Assembly (NCBI GenBank): GCA_963717515.1
Contig: OY970338.1
Coordinates: 1,550,001-1,614,000 of the forward strand
DNA: 64,000 nucleotides
Direction of reading: 5' to 3'
Source: CAYXZQ01 sp963717515
Lineage (GTDB): Archaea; Nanobdellota; Nanobdellia; Woesearchaeales; DSVV01
This document shows, piece after piece, positions 17,833-26,756 of the stretch. The position numbers were made by a program, and so were the translations under genes. Under the pieces are notes generated by a model. That model ran no database searches, was not told the DNA's origin, and saw nothing but the letters and a program-made list of their open reading frames with translations. Numbering within the stretch: the first letter of the stretch is position 1; each line of letters starts with the position of its first letter.

Positions 17833-18510
17833 ATGGATTACAGGAGGCTGCTTGTCCCGGGCAAAAAAAAGAGGAAGACCGTATGCATAGTAGGTGCCGG
17901 CGGGCTGGGCTCATCAGCATCTGCGATAATGGCATGTGAGGATTCTCTCGACCTGGTTCTCATCGATGATGATGTCATCGAAGAGAGCAACCTCCAGCGC
18001 CAGGTACTGTTTACAGAAGATGACGTCGGCAAAAGCAAGGTCTCTGTCGCAAAAGAGAGACTGCTTGACATCAATCCCGGGATGGACATCAGGGCTGTGC
18101 AGTCCAGGCTTGATGCCCGATGCCAGGAGCTGCTCAAGTCCGACCTTATCCTCGACTGCACAGACAACCTCGAGACCAGGCATCTCATCAACCGGTTCGC
18201 ATATGAGAAAAACATCCCATGGGTCTACTGCTCTGTCGCAGGCAGCCATGGTTATGCAAAGGCGATGACAAGGGAGACAGCCTGCCTTGAGTGCTTTCTA
18301 AAGCATCCTGATAGGCCTGAATCACTGGAGACATCAGGCATGCTAAACTCGCTTGTGCAGCTGGCATCAGCTGTCCAGTGCAGGCTTGCCCTGGATATCC
18401 TTGCCGGGAAGAGGCCTGATGATGTCCTGCTGCATTTTGATGCCTGGAGCCTGGAGATGACCAGGGTATTGACAAAAAAAAAGCAGGGGTGTGCAGTATG
18501 CGGAAGATGA
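17833..18510 (+). CDS. ThiF/MoeB-type E1-like adenylyltransferase
   Basis: The 225-residue protein is a compact E1-like enzyme that adenylates the C-terminus of a ubiquitin-like sulfur carrier (ThiS, MoaD or SAMP). It has the nucleotide loop VGAGGLGSSASA, the acidic LIDDDVIEESNLQRQ with the catalytic arginine, DCTDNLETR, and two zinc-binding CxxC pairs (CLEC and CAVC). It is the first gene of a three-gene operon with a ThiI-like sulfurtransferase and a second, divergent E1-like protein. The carrier protein is not encoded nearby. A TTATTTAAATG box lies about 28 bases upstream. Confidence 0.88.
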   Translation: MDYRRLLVPGKKKRKTVCIVGAGGLGSSASAIMACEDSLDLVLIDDDVIEESNLQRQVLFTEDDVGKSKVSVAKERLLDINPGMDIRAVQSRLDARCQELLKSDLILDCTDNLETRHLINRFAYEKNIPWVYCSVAGSHGYAKAMTRETACLECFLKHPDRPESLETSGMLNSLVQLASAVQCRLALDILAGKRPDDVLLHFDAWSLEMTRVLTKKKQGCAVCGR

Positions 18511-19064
18511 AAGGGGTGCTTCTTCTTTCAGACGGCATCGACAGTCCTGTCGCCGGCCATGTCATGATAAAGCAGGGCATGGGGCTGGTCTTTCTGAATT
18601 TCAGCCAGGGAGACAGCATGGCTGACGGCAAGGTCAGGAAGATTGCAGGGCTGCTTGACCGGGATGCGAAGCTAGTGAGCATGGACCATCTGCAGATGCA
18701 GGAAAGGATAAGGTCCAGGTGCAGGGAAAGGTACCAGTGCGTCATATGCAAACGCGACATGTACAGGACAGCTGAGAGGCTGGCAAAAGAAGAGGGCGCG
18801 GAATTCATAGTCACAGGCGAGAACCTCGGCCAGGTCGCATCGCAGACTCCGGAGAACCTGCGTGTGCTGGATTCTGCTGTGAAGATGAAAGTCCTCAGGC
18901 CGCTTCTCGGGCTTGACAAGAATGACATCATCGGCATCGCAAGGAGAATCGGGACATTCGAGATATCATCAGAGAAGAGCAGAGGGTGCATGTATGTCCC
19001 GCGAAGCCCAGTCACAAAAGCACGCCTGGACAAGGTGCTCTCAGAAGAGGAGAGGCTGGGATGA
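18498..19064 (+). CDS. ThiI-like PP-loop sulfurtransferase domain without THUMP
   Basis: The ~188-residue protein matches the adenylating PP-loop part of ThiI, which activates tRNA U8 for thiolation. Key segments are LLLSDGIDSPVAGHVM (PP loop, with D in place of the usual second G), YQCVICKRDMYRTAERLA and VTGENLGQVASQT. It lacks the N-terminal NFLD and THUMP tRNA-binding domains and the C-terminal rhodanese domain, so it is about half the length of full ThiI. Its 5' end overlaps the E1-like gene and its stop overlaps the next start (ATGA). The start at the ATG after GGGGTG is the best guess. Confidence 0.85.
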   Translation: MRKMKGVLLLSDGIDSPVAGHVMIKQGMGLVFLNFSQGDSMADGKVRKIAGLLDRDAKLVSMDHLQMQERIRSRCRERYQCVICKRDMYRTAERLAKEEGAEFIVTGENLGQVASQTPENLRVLDSAVKMKVLRPLLGLDKNDIIGIARRIGTFEISSEKSRGCMYVPRSPVTKARLDKVLSEEERLG

Positions 19065-20029
19065 GCAGGCTTGAACATCTCATCAGGTTCACTGCGCTCG
19101 GGGCATTCGCACTCCTTGTGTATTTTCTTGACCTGAGCGAGCTCACCAATGCGATATCGAATTTCGTATTCTTCTCATGCATCGCCTTCCTGCTCATCCT
19201 CAGCATGGAGACAGGATACATCCGGCTTCGGACGCCTGATAAGATACTCAGGCAGTTCATACCCGAGCCTGACAATTCGCCAAAGACAAGGCTTTTATTC
19301 TTGGAAGCCCGGAAGAAGACCCTGCAGAAAAAGGGAAGATACCATGCCCAGGACATGTTCAGGGATATTGGCAGGGAGGGCCAGGCTCTGCTCGGTGAGA
19401 GATGCGTGGCGATTGTCGGCCTTGCAAATCCCGGCGCATCATCAGCTGAGCTTCTTGCCCGGGCAGGGCTGGGCCATATCAGGCTCATAGATGATGAGGC
19501 TGTCGGGACCTATGACATAATCTGCAGCAGATACTTCAGTGAGCCTGACCTTGAGAAGCCCAGGGCAGAAGTGCTTGAAGACAGCCTGAGCAGGATAAAC
19601 AGCAGGATCGCTGTCAGGGGGCATATGGCAAGGATAAATGATGGCAACCATGCTCTTCTTGATTCTGACCTGGTGATGGACTTCTCGATGGACCATGATA
19701 CCCGGAGCCAGCTGAACGCGTATTGCAGGAAGGCCGGGATACCTCTTCTTTCGATGTCAATCTCTGCGACCAGAGGGCGCGTGATGGCAGCCGGCGGGAG
19801 AGGGGCATGCCTTGAATGCCAGCTGGAGGCATTTGATGAGGAATCCGGCAGCCCGTCAGTGATAACGGGCCAGATGGGTTCAGCATTGATCACCTCCCTT
19901 GCTCTCAGGGTGCTCTTGAAGAAGACAGTGAGCTTCGATGTCCTCGGGTTTGATTCTGTCTCGATGGAGCTTGACAAGTCTGTCGTCGAGAAAAGGCCCG
20001 GCTGCGCTGTGTGCGCAAATGAGGACTGA
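19061..20029 (+). CDS. membrane-anchored divergent E1-like (ThiF/HesA fold) protein
   Basis: The 322-residue protein has a hydrophobic N-terminal region, probably two spans (LGAFALLVYFLDL and FVFFSCIAFLLILSM). An E1-like Rossmann domain follows from about residue 110. The nucleotide loop is altered (VGLANPGASSAELLARAG) and the SNLxRQ segment with the catalytic Arg is replaced by TYDIICSRYF. Both zinc pairs remain (CLEC, CAVC). It may be a non-catalytic partner of the first E1-like enzyme, holding the sulfur-transfer complex at the membrane. It overlaps the ThiI-like gene by ATGA. Confidence 0.78.
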   Translation: MSRLEHLIRFTALGAFALLVYFLDLSELTNAISNFVFFSCIAFLLILSMETGYIRLRTPDKILRQFIPEPDNSPKTRLLFLEARKKTLQKKGRYHAQDMFRDIGREGQALLGERCVAIVGLANPGASSAELLARAGLGHIRLIDDEAVGTYDIICSRYFSEPDLEKPRAEVLEDSLSRINSRIAVRGHMARINDGNHALLDSDLVMDFSMDHDTRSQLNAYCRKAGIPLLSMSISATRGRVMAAGGRGACLECQLEAFDEESGSPSVITGQMGSALITSLALRVLLKKTVSFDVLGFDSVSMELDKSVVEKRPGCAVCANED

Positions 20030-20118
20030 GAATCCGAAATCAGGAGATTTTCCAGTCCAACCCTTCCACGATGATTGGCGATTATCTGCCAAATGCTTAA
20101 ATATTCCCATTGATTCCC

Positions 20119-20727
20119 ATGCACATGTTCCTGGAGTACAGGCTTTCCAAGGCTGCGAAGAATGTGGCGAGACACGTATGGGAATCCGGGATCGATACTA
20201 TCCTGGTATCAGGTAATAGCAGCGGGATTACGAAAGCGTTGTTTGACTACGGCTGGAGCAGGATGTATCCTGAATCTGAGAGACCGGAGGTCATCGACCT
20301 GGGCGTGAGGTTCAACAGGATATCCTACAAGGTCCGGGAAAATTTCTATCCAAGCGAAAACCGTTTCCATGAGATGAGAAGGCAGCTGATATCCCAGTAT
20401 CCAGGACTCCTGAGCGATGATTCACTGAAGCTGTATCTGGATGACCATGTCTCCGGCGGCGGAAAGATGAGGAGGATATGGGAATATTATCCAAAGGCAG
20501 GGATTAAGAATGTCTGCTTTGCAGTCTTTGCAGCAGGGAAAAGCTCAGTCGCTCCTGATGTGCAAAGGATGTTCTATGCAGGAGTCTTCCATGACAGGCT
20601 CGCCTGCTATTTCCATGACATCAGCAATGCTTTCAGGTTCAATGCAGAACCTGACCTCAGGCTTGTCGAGAGGACCATCAAGAAGTATCATCCGGCAGGG
20701 GCGGGACTGCTGGATCAGCAGGCGTGA
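20119..20727 (+). CDS. phosphoribosyltransferase-like protein
   Basis: The ~202-residue protein resembles a divergent type I phosphoribosyltransferase. DTILVSGNSSGI could be the pyrophosphate loop, and LKLYLDDHVSGGGKM matches the hydrophobic-D-D-x-x-S/T-G-G PRPP motif. The substrate is unknown, and the C-terminal half is not recognised. A TATA-like CTTAAATATTC lies about 20-25 bases before the first two ATGs, so either may be the leaderless start. Confidence 0.55.
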   Translation: MHMFLEYRLSKAAKNVARHVWESGIDTILVSGNSSGITKALFDYGWSRMYPESERPEVIDLGVRFNRISYKVRENFYPSENRFHEMRRQLISQYPGLLSDDSLKLYLDDHVSGGGKMRRIWEYYPKAGIKNVCFAVFAAGKSSVAPDVQRMFYAGVFHDRLACYFHDISNAFRFNAEPDLRLVERTIKKYHPAGAGLLDQQA

Positions 20728-20772
20728 TTCAAAGATAATATTTATATAAATCAGCGCATATCATCCTCACTT

Positions 20773-21309
20773 ATGAGACTGACGCTTGTTTTCTTAGCCT
20801 GCCTGCTGATGTTGGCAGCTGGCTGCTCGCACGGGTTCGAGAGGACTGAGTATGAGCATAACTATCCTTCGGGCAGGCTGTCTGCAAGCATTGACGGAAA
20901 GCAGGTGTTCTCGAACGGCCCTGACATCTCGGCAATCGAAAGCTATGATGACATAGGAAAAGACAGGTTCTACTGCTACATTCTCCCTGAAAGGACTTAC
21001 GAATGCAATTTCTACATAAAGGTGATGCTTAGCGATGAGGCATCAGAGAGATTCTCAGAAGACGTCGGAAGCCTTGAGAGGGACGATGAGTCGCCTGACT
21101 GGGATGATATCCTGAAAGGCAGGCTCGACATATACCTGGACAATGAGAGCTATGAGGAGCAGTACCTGGGAACAGATCTCCAGGGAGTGAAGATAAGGAC
21201 AGTCCAGGTGACAGGGCACGGCGACGGCCTGACAAAGAAGGATGCAATGTCTGATGCTGAGAAGAACATGAAGGAATTGTACGATATCCTTGCTGATAAG
21301 AAGGAATAG
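20773..21309 (+). CDS. lipoprotein of unknown function
   Basis: The 178-residue protein starts with a signal peptide ending LMLAAGC, predicting an outward-facing lipoprotein. The C-terminal half (RLDIYLDNESYEEQYLGTDL, then a G-rich turn and DAMSDAEKNMKELYDIL) recalls the periplasmic-domain repeats of SecD-like proteins. That similarity is weak and by eye only. A T-rich tract follows the stop. Confidence 0.55.
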   Translation: MRLTLVFLACLLMLAAGCSHGFERTEYEHNYPSGRLSASIDGKQVFSNGPDISAIESYDDIGKDRFYCYILPERTYECNFYIKVMLSDEASERFSEDVGSLERDDESPDWDDILKGRLDIYLDNESYEEQYLGTDLQGVKIRTVQVTGHGDGLTKKDAMSDAEKNMKELYDILADKKE

Positions 21310-21324
21310 GCAAATTCTGGAGGG

Positions 21325-21340
21325 TTTTTTTTCTGTTTTG
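21325..21340 (+). terminator. T-rich terminator
   Basis: A run of eight T residues followed by CTGTTTTG lies just after the lipoprotein stop codon. It is the kind of U-tract at which archaeal RNA polymerase stops. No hairpin is needed or seen. Confidence 0.5.
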
Positions 21341-21392
21341 TCCTGAATCCCCAGCAGGGTGTTTTTTATAACGAGTGAGATATTGAATCTGT

Positions 21393-21734
21393 ATGTTCTT
21401 CAAAATCCCTAAGGTCGAAGAGTCTCTGAAAGTCTTGTCTGATGCTGTTCCTGACCTGGAACTGAGGCTTGTCAGGGGTTCATTCTGGAGAGCCAGGCAC
21501 ATAGAGCTATATTCTGCGCTCTACGAAGCAAAGGCGGTGCTCGGGAAGTTCGACGGCAGGATGGACAGGGTCGAGAGGTTCAACGGCACCGGCGATCCGA
21601 TCTCGATATATTATGAATTGAACAGCAGGGACAGGGAGCGTGCAGCAGCAGAATATGTCCGGATATCAGGGCTGATGAGAAGCGGATGCTATTCTGTATC
21701 TGTCGAAGGAGATGAGCTCAAGGTGGAGTTCTGA
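21393..21734 (+). CDS. hypothetical protein, 113 residues
   Basis: I do not recognise this soluble, charged protein. It has two amphipathic helices (KVEESLKVLSDAVPDL and the segment around HIELYSALYEAKAVL) and a C-terminal beta-hairpin (CYSVSVEGDELKVEF). The preceding bases are A/T-rich (TTTTTTATAAC). Confidence 0.55.
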   Translation: MFFKIPKVEESLKVLSDAVPDLELRLVRGSFWRARHIELYSALYEAKAVLGKFDGRMDRVERFNGTGDPISIYYELNSRDRERAAAEYVRISGLMRSGCYSVSVEGDELKVEF

Positions 21735-21811
21735 ATCCTGGCAGTTCATCGTCATTCAGAAGTGATGATGACACAAACATTTTTAAAAGAACCGGGATTT
21801 TTTGCCTGAAA

Positions 21812-22777
21812 ATGGGAATTTGCGGGGGATTTGACGGGCACGTGCATACAATGGACGGCTCTATGGAATCAGTGCCGATTGAAGAGGTCATCAGTCTGTC
21901 CCTGGATGCCGGGCTTGATGCAATAGCCATCACAGACCATAACAGTGTCAGGGCAATCGACAGGGCGAAAGAACTGTCCAACGGCCTTGAGATAGTCCCG
22001 GGAATCGAACTCGATGCGATGTGGGGGGAATGGAAAGTCCATATGATATGCTATTTCCCTGATTACAAGCGGCCGGGGTTCGGAAGGGACCTCTATTCCC
22101 TGAGCAGCGGGAGGAGGGCAAGGATTCCGGAGACCATAATGAAATTAGGTGACCTGAAGCTCGTCCCGCCTGATGATATCGACCTGCTCATAGGCTACAT
22201 AAAGAGGAACAGCGTGTATACGGCCAATGCAGTCGCTGACGCCCTAATATTCCGTTATAATGGCACAGACACTGCCTTCGGCCGGGAATTGCAGAGGCTC
22301 GAATCAATAAAGGACTATGTCACGCCGAAAGGCAGGAAGAAAGGGGACATCGACCTCCTGAGCAAGGTACTCCATGAATACATCGGAAAGGAAGGGTCTG
22401 CTTATGTCCCTTACGACAGCAAGAGGTTCCCTTCTGTCAGGGCTGTTGGGGATTTCAGCGATAAGTATGACGGGGCTCTGGGTTATGCGCACATCTATCC
22501 CGACCTCGTGGAGAGGGAAAGGGTCGAGAAGGCGCTTGAGGACGGGGTGAAGGCAGGGACGGTTGTCGTCGGTGTCGACCATCCCAGGCACGACGTGGAA
22601 CAGCAGGAGCACCTGCTCGGCCTTGTCATGGACATGCCTGTGATGTTCAGGGGCAGGTGCGTGAGGATGATACCTGTCAACGGCTCGGATTTCCATGCCA
22701 TACCGGGCATGCCTTCCATCGGCGACATACGGAGCCCGATATCTACTTTGTACAGACTTAAGGAGATCATCTGCTGA
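21812..22777 (+). CDS. PHP-domain metal-dependent phosphoesterase
   Basis: The 321-residue protein has the PHP metal-binding pattern: DGHVHTMDGS, AIAITDHNSV, IVPGIELDA, VHMICYF, VGVDHPRHD and GSDFHAIPG. These histidines and acids bind three metals in PHP phosphoesterases. The closest known groups hydrolyse small phosphate esters; the substrate is unknown. A TTTTTAAAAGAA box precedes the start. Confidence 0.85.
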   Translation: MGICGGFDGHVHTMDGSMESVPIEEVISLSLDAGLDAIAITDHNSVRAIDRAKELSNGLEIVPGIELDAMWGEWKVHMICYFPDYKRPGFGRDLYSLSSGRRARIPETIMKLGDLKLVPPDDIDLLIGYIKRNSVYTANAVADALIFRYNGTDTAFGRELQRLESIKDYVTPKGRKKGDIDLLSKVLHEYIGKEGSAYVPYDSKRFPSVRAVGDFSDKYDGALGYAHIYPDLVERERVEKALEDGVKAGTVVVGVDHPRHDVEQQEHLLGLVMDMPVMFRGRCVRMIPVNGSDFHAIPGMPSIGDIRSPISTLYRLKEIIC

Positions 22778-22870
22778 CTGGACGCCGGAAGAGATCGCAT
22801 TTTACAGGAATTTGAACAAGCTGACTGAATTTCATGTCAGGCCTAAATATGCAGGATATCATATGATAAA

Positions 22871-23920
22871 ATGACAAGCGGATTGATTCATGACCTGGAA
22901 ATATTCTCGGCAGAGCAGCGCAGGCATATCTATGATAATGCATTCACGATTCAGCTGACTGAGGGCTGTTCTCTTGGCTGTGATTTCTGCGGCTATGACA
23001 CTCCGAAAGGAGTCAGGGACCATATCCCGTTCAGCGACCTGGAGATGATAGCCGACGAGATGGTCTCTCTTACTGACAGGACGACCAGGGAGATGGGATT
23101 TATGCAGCATAATCCAAAAAGGCTGTACCTGTATGACGAGTCAGAGCCGCTGGATTATGAAGATAGGGGGAAGGACTACTTTGATGTTCTCGAGCTGTTC
23201 GAATCAAGAGGTTTTAAGGTCTTCACATCGACTGCGATTCCGAAAGGCAAGGAAGAGCTTGCGGTTGATAATCTTGACAAGATAGGCAGGGTGAGCATAT
23301 CCCACATGAATAGGGAGAGGCTGGAGCCGTATTTCAACAGGCTGGGTGTCGTGCTCTATATCGATCTTTTCAATTATTATCGTCTGAAATACGGAGAGAG
23401 GGTCCATTATGATTCTCCGATGAATGAGGGGCAGGTGCCTGTGAGGGGCTCTGTCGGGAAGACGATTGCAAGGCTGAAGCTTATCGACCCTTCGCTTCCC
23501 GCCAAGACCAGGTACTATGACGTGAGAAAGGATGGGAATAAGCCGCATGAGGATGTGCAGGACATCGATACGCTTGTCCTGTGGTGCGGAAGGGAGGAGT
23601 TCCCTCCGAGAGATGGCATCATCACTGACAGGGATGAGGTCGGCGTGCTCAATTTCGGAAGGGCATATGGATATGAGCTGTTGAATATCGAGCCATGGCA
23701 AAGGCAAAGGGTGACATTCAGCAGGATGTCCGGGGTGAAGCTCTCACCTGGCGGCGTATCCAATGTCATGAGTGTGGCACGGTCTTCCAAGAGCAGGACA
23801 GGAAGGGTTGTCGAGAGGGTCGACCCGGATGATTTCAAGATCCTCGAGATGAAATGGAGGAGCACGCCTTCAAACAAGACCTGGATAGGTCCCTGGGAAT
23901 ATGCGAAGATCCAGGGATAG
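22871..23920 (+). CDS. radical SAM protein of unknown function
   Basis: The 349-residue protein has the radical-SAM CxxxCxxC site, TEGCSLGCDFCGYDTP, near residues 36-44, then a partial TIM-barrel pattern (LYLYDESEPLDYE, FKVFTSTAIPKGKEEL, RVSISHMNRERLEPYF). No auxiliary cysteine cluster is obvious at the C-terminus. The reaction cannot be assigned. A zinc-ribbon gene runs convergently immediately after it. Confidence 0.85.
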   Translation: MTSGLIHDLEIFSAEQRRHIYDNAFTIQLTEGCSLGCDFCGYDTPKGVRDHIPFSDLEMIADEMVSLTDRTTREMGFMQHNPKRLYLYDESEPLDYEDRGKDYFDVLELFESRGFKVFTSTAIPKGKEELAVDNLDKIGRVSISHMNRERLEPYFNRLGVVLYIDLFNYYRLKYGERVHYDSPMNEGQVPVRGSVGKTIARLKLIDPSLPAKTRYYDVRKDGNKPHEDVQDIDTLVLWCGREEFPPRDGIITDRDEVGVLNFGRAYGYELLNIEPWQRQRVTFSRMSGVKLSPGGVSNVMSVARSSKSRTGRVVERVDPDDFKILEMKWRSTPSNKTWIGPWEYAKIQG

Positions 23921-23926
23921 GTCCAA

Positions 23927-24127
23927 TCATCTTTCATGAAGGCTGGACGGATCCTTCTGTACAAGCTCCTGGTATGCTTCTATGTCTGCGACCGGGAATG
24001 CCCTTGACCTGTACCCGCAGTCATTCCACTTCTTGATGTCGAACTCCATAGATTGGCCAGGGAGGAATCGCTTCAGAGGTGATATGTTCGCCGAATGGCA
24101 CCTGGGGCAGAATGTCACTGAAGCCAT
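23927..24127 (-). CDS. small zinc-ribbon-like protein
   Basis: The 66-residue protein begins MASVTFCPRCHS and has a second half WNDCGYRSRAF, resembling a zinc ribbon that keeps only one cysteine of the second pair. The start follows a TATA-like AATTTAAGAAC by about 27 bases. A longer form starting at the ATG at 24187 would add 20 residues and fit a second TATA element beside the repeated motif upstream. Function unknown. Confidence 0.55.
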   Translation of the reverse strand: MASVTFCPRCHSANISPLKRFLPGQSMEFDIKKWNDCGYRSRAFPVADIEAYQELVQKDPSSLHER

Positions 24128-24218
24128 GATTGATGGGGGGATGGGCCTTGTTCTTAAATTTTCGTGGTGGAAAAGCCCTTTCCCCATCAAGAGTATTGGC
24201 CCATCATTGATGGATAGC

Positions 24219-24271
24219 CTATAAAAGCGTTGCTGAAGTTTCGGGATAAATTTTCGGGTTCAGGGATAAAA
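24219..24271. repeat. dispersed promoter-linked repeat, copy 1
   Basis: The element reads CTATAAAA, then TTCGGGATAAATTTT, then after a 20-base period a second, weaker TTCAGGGATAAAA. A near copy lies at 32842. The core TTCGGGATAAATTTTCGGG (19 bases) is identical in both. In both places it sits upstream of a zinc-ribbon gene on the minus strand, with the TATA-like end facing that gene, which suggests a shared regulator-binding site. Confidence 0.6.
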
Positions 24272-24339
24272 CCCGCCTGACCGACCAGGATGCAAAACAG
24301 ATATTTTTATATATTCATTATCCGCTCCCTAGGGATGCA

Positions 24340-24780
24340 ATGCACAGGCTTCAAAATCCGACGCGGATAGTGGACATAATGAGCAATCCATTCAGCATCC
24401 CGGAGGGGTCGACCGAGCTCGAGATGGTCTCGGGGACGCTGAGGGACCTCGGATACAGCGTGGACGACAAAATCGATGAGAGGCACGGCGGATACAGGCC
24501 TACAGCGATATCGCACGTGAAGGCTCAGGCTGTCAATCCGGGGATCAATGTGACCGTCAACGTGGAGTTCTGGGACCTGTACCGCGAGGCCTATACCCTG
24601 GTCGTCGCGCCCCATGAGGTGCCCGAGGGCCATATCGATGCAGACGGCCTGATCAGAAGGATAGAGGCAGCTGCCGAGGAGATCGCAAGGAAGTACAATG
24701 AGAAATTCACGGATGAGCTGGCAGTCCCCCGCCATGTCAGGGACAAAAGATACAGGGAGATGTACTCCAGCGTAGGGTGA
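24340..24780 (+). CDS. hypothetical protein, 146 residues
   Basis: I do not recognise this protein. It has a conserved-looking alpha/beta middle (HVKAQAVNPGINVTVNVEF, then AYTLVVAPHEVPEGHIDAD) and a long helical C-terminus. It is richer in GTC/GAC/GCC codons than its neighbours. A TATTTTTATATATTC box lies about 25 bases upstream. Confidence 0.55.
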   Translation: MHRLQNPTRIVDIMSNPFSIPEGSTELEMVSGTLRDLGYSVDDKIDERHGGYRPTAISHVKAQAVNPGINVTVNVEFWDLYREAYTLVVAPHEVPEGHIDADGLIRRIEAAAEEIARKYNEKFTDELAVPRHVRDKRYREMYSSVG

Positions 24781-24858
24781 AGGTCTCCAAGAAGCAAAAG
24801 TATTGCTCACTTCCACTTAGGCACATTTCCCGGAAGCAGGCAGCCTTGCAGGGGCTAT

Positions 24859-25179
24859 TCACTTAGGCTTTGTTTTTCTCTTGTAGTAATCCATGAGTTC
24901 AATGACGCCCAGGTAGACATTGCCTAACCCTGCTGCAGCTTTCTCTGTGATATCAAGCTTGGTATAGAAATACAGCTCTGAATGCCGGAGAGATTGGGGA
25001 CCGATTCCCATGATCTCATGAAGCGTCGGGCCGCCGGTCATCAGAGGCGTGACAAAGACGTCGATTGTAAGCGCCAGGGTCCCAGCAAGTATCAGCTTAT
25101 CAGCAGTGCTCCTCTGGGGATTGTTTGCAGTAAAATACGTATTTGCTGCTGTCAGAAGAGACATCATCACGTCTTTCAT
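24859..25179 (-). CDS. hypothetical protein, 106 residues
   Basis: Not recognised. The central LILAGTLALTIDVFVTPLMT is hydrophobic and may be one membrane span or a buried helix; the tail YYKRKTKPK is basic. A TATA-like ATATTTAAATAC lies about 25-30 bases upstream, predicting a leaderless message. Confidence 0.5.
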   Translation of the reverse strand: MKDVMMSLLTAANTYFTANNPQRSTADKLILAGTLALTIDVFVTPLMTGGPTLHEIMGIGPQSLRHSELYFYTKLDITEKAAAGLGNVYLGVIELMDYYKRKTKPK

Positions 25180-25406
25180 GAAGTTTGTGACTCTGCAGTA
25201 GTATTTAAATATTTCGCCTAGGCGGTAATTTTCCCTGCGAGGCCTGATTTCACTAACCTGCCCGCGACTGTCTGTGCGTTTTCCATTGACAATCAGGTTT
25301 CTTGTTTTCTGAGGATTAAGATGGATTTTTTGGGCTGCTCAAATCTCCTCCTGGATCAATACCAATTTCCAGAATATTTATATGTATGACCTAAGTTCTT
25401 TTTCCA

Positions 25407-26081
25407 ATGCAGTCGGCGACATTCGAGGTGCACGGGACAAACTACAGGATAGGCTGCAGCAGGATAAGTGTCCCTGACATGGAAAAAGAGGCTGACCGGA
25501 TATCTGCTTTTGTTTCTGAGAGAGGAGGTTCCTGCAGGGATTTCCGTTCTTCGCGCCACCAGAAGCATGACTGGGAAGGGTATTACAACGGGCTCAGCTT
25601 CAGGGGCGAATATTTCCTTGATGGGATAATCATCGGGCTTTCTGGGACGACTCTCAGGGAATCCAGATACTTTGTCAACCCCATGCGCAGGAACCTGGAC
25701 CTTCGGAACGGCGTGCTGCTCTCTGACATGGATTCGTACCAGGACTATGCCCTTGACAGGGAGAACGGCATGGTCGAGCAGGTGCCTCTGCTGTCAGATG
25801 CAGGCGTTTTGTCGATGACACTTGAAGGCGCTGTTAGGCACCTTGACATGGATAGGCCGGAATTCTATTCTCTGACAGGGCTTCCCGGCGACTGGAGGCC
25901 CGCTCTCAGATTATTGACGCATGAACAGTACAGGGAGGAGAAAGAAAGGCAGGAGGTCAGAATGGCGCTCCTCTCAAAGAAGAAATGGGGAGGGCTCACA
26001 AAGAAAAGAGCGATCGAGAGATTCCCGGAAGCGGCAGAGAAGTACATGGATGTCTTTGACGAAGTCTGGAAGAGGAGATAA
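25407..26081 (+). CDS. hypothetical protein, 224 residues
   Basis: Not recognised. The protein is soluble, with a central beta-rich part (YYNGLSFRGEYFLDGIIIGL) and a C-terminal charged helix (THEQYREEKERQEVRMALL). An AATATTTATATG box lies about 27 bases upstream. The 225 bases before it contain only this promoter and the promoter of the divergent 106-residue protein. Confidence 0.55.
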   Translation: MQSATFEVHGTNYRIGCSRISVPDMEKEADRISAFVSERGGSCRDFRSSRHQKHDWEGYYNGLSFRGEYFLDGIIIGLSGTTLRESRYFVNPMRRNLDLRNGVLLSDMDSYQDYALDRENGMVEQVPLLSDAGVLSMTLEGAVRHLDMDRPEFYSLTGLPGDWRPALRLLTHEQYREEKERQEVRMALLSKKKWGGLTKKRAIERFPEAAEKYMDVFDEVWKRR

Positions 26082-26123
26082 CCTATTCTCCAGAAAGATG
26101 GTCCCTGCGTGGTATATAGATTG

Positions 26124-26756
26124 TCATTTTGAAGCTTTAATTTTGTCCAGTAGCGGAAGGAAAAGAGGCTCCAGCTCTTCCTGACCGAGGTATTTTTTCA
26201 GATTATGCTCTGTCCTGATAACAATAGCTTCCTTTCCGTCTCTTAGCACCAACCTGCTCTTTTTATAACACTGATACAGGGCTTCGATCAATGGCTGCTC
26301 AAATTCTTTCAGTTCATCGTCGACAGCTTCCTCATAGATGATCTTCCTGATATTTTTCATGTCCAATTGATGGGTTTTGAAGAAATTGCTGATGATCTTT
26401 GAAATAATGGAAACTGTCCCTTTTGCATATCCCAAGAGCCTGTCTTCTTCAGCATCGTCAAATGTAAAATAGACAGTTGCTGAAACAGGGACCTTTTGTC
26501 GCTTGTAAATATCAATCTCAAAATGAGGCTTTTCAGTGTCGTGAACTTCTGAACCTGTTTCCTTATCCTTTCCGATGCCCATCCTGAACTTGATCAATTG
26601 GTCTTCTTTGGTGTCTCTTTGCCTTATCTTAAGATTTACTATAAAAACCTCATCTTCCTGATCCTGTTCCAATGAGATCCGAAAGATGAAATTTTCAAAA
26701 GGAATGTTTTCATTCGGGCTTGGAAAATACTGTTCCAGCTCTGCCAGATCGATCAT
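26124..26756 (-). CDS. unknown protein paired with a ribbon-helix-helix gene
   Basis: The 210-residue protein is charged and soluble. It has a beta-rich first half (FRISLEQDQEDEVFIVNLKI) and a helical second half (DDELKEFEQPLIEALYQCYK). Its start overlaps the stop of the ribbon-helix-helix gene (ATGA), so the pair is co-translated. The arrangement of a DNA-binding protein first and an unknown partner second resembles toxin-antitoxin or partition operons. No catalytic motif is seen. A/T content is higher than in the genes to its left. Confidence 0.6.
   Translation of the reverse strand: MIDLAELEQYFPSPNENIPFENFIFRISLEQDQEDEVFIVNLKIRQRDTKEDQLIKFRMGIGKDKETGSEVHDTEKPHFEIDIYKRQKVPVSATVYFTFDDAEEDRLLGYAKGTVSIISKIISNFFKTHQLDMKNIRKIIYEEAVDDELKEFEQPLIEALYQCYKKSRLVLRDGKEAIVIRTEHNLKKYLGQEELEPLFLPLLDKIKASK

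Noticed and set aside
20773..21309. Assignment of the lipoprotein as a SecD fragment.
   Set aside because: The resemblance is short and SecD's membrane part is missing; kept as unknown lipoprotein.
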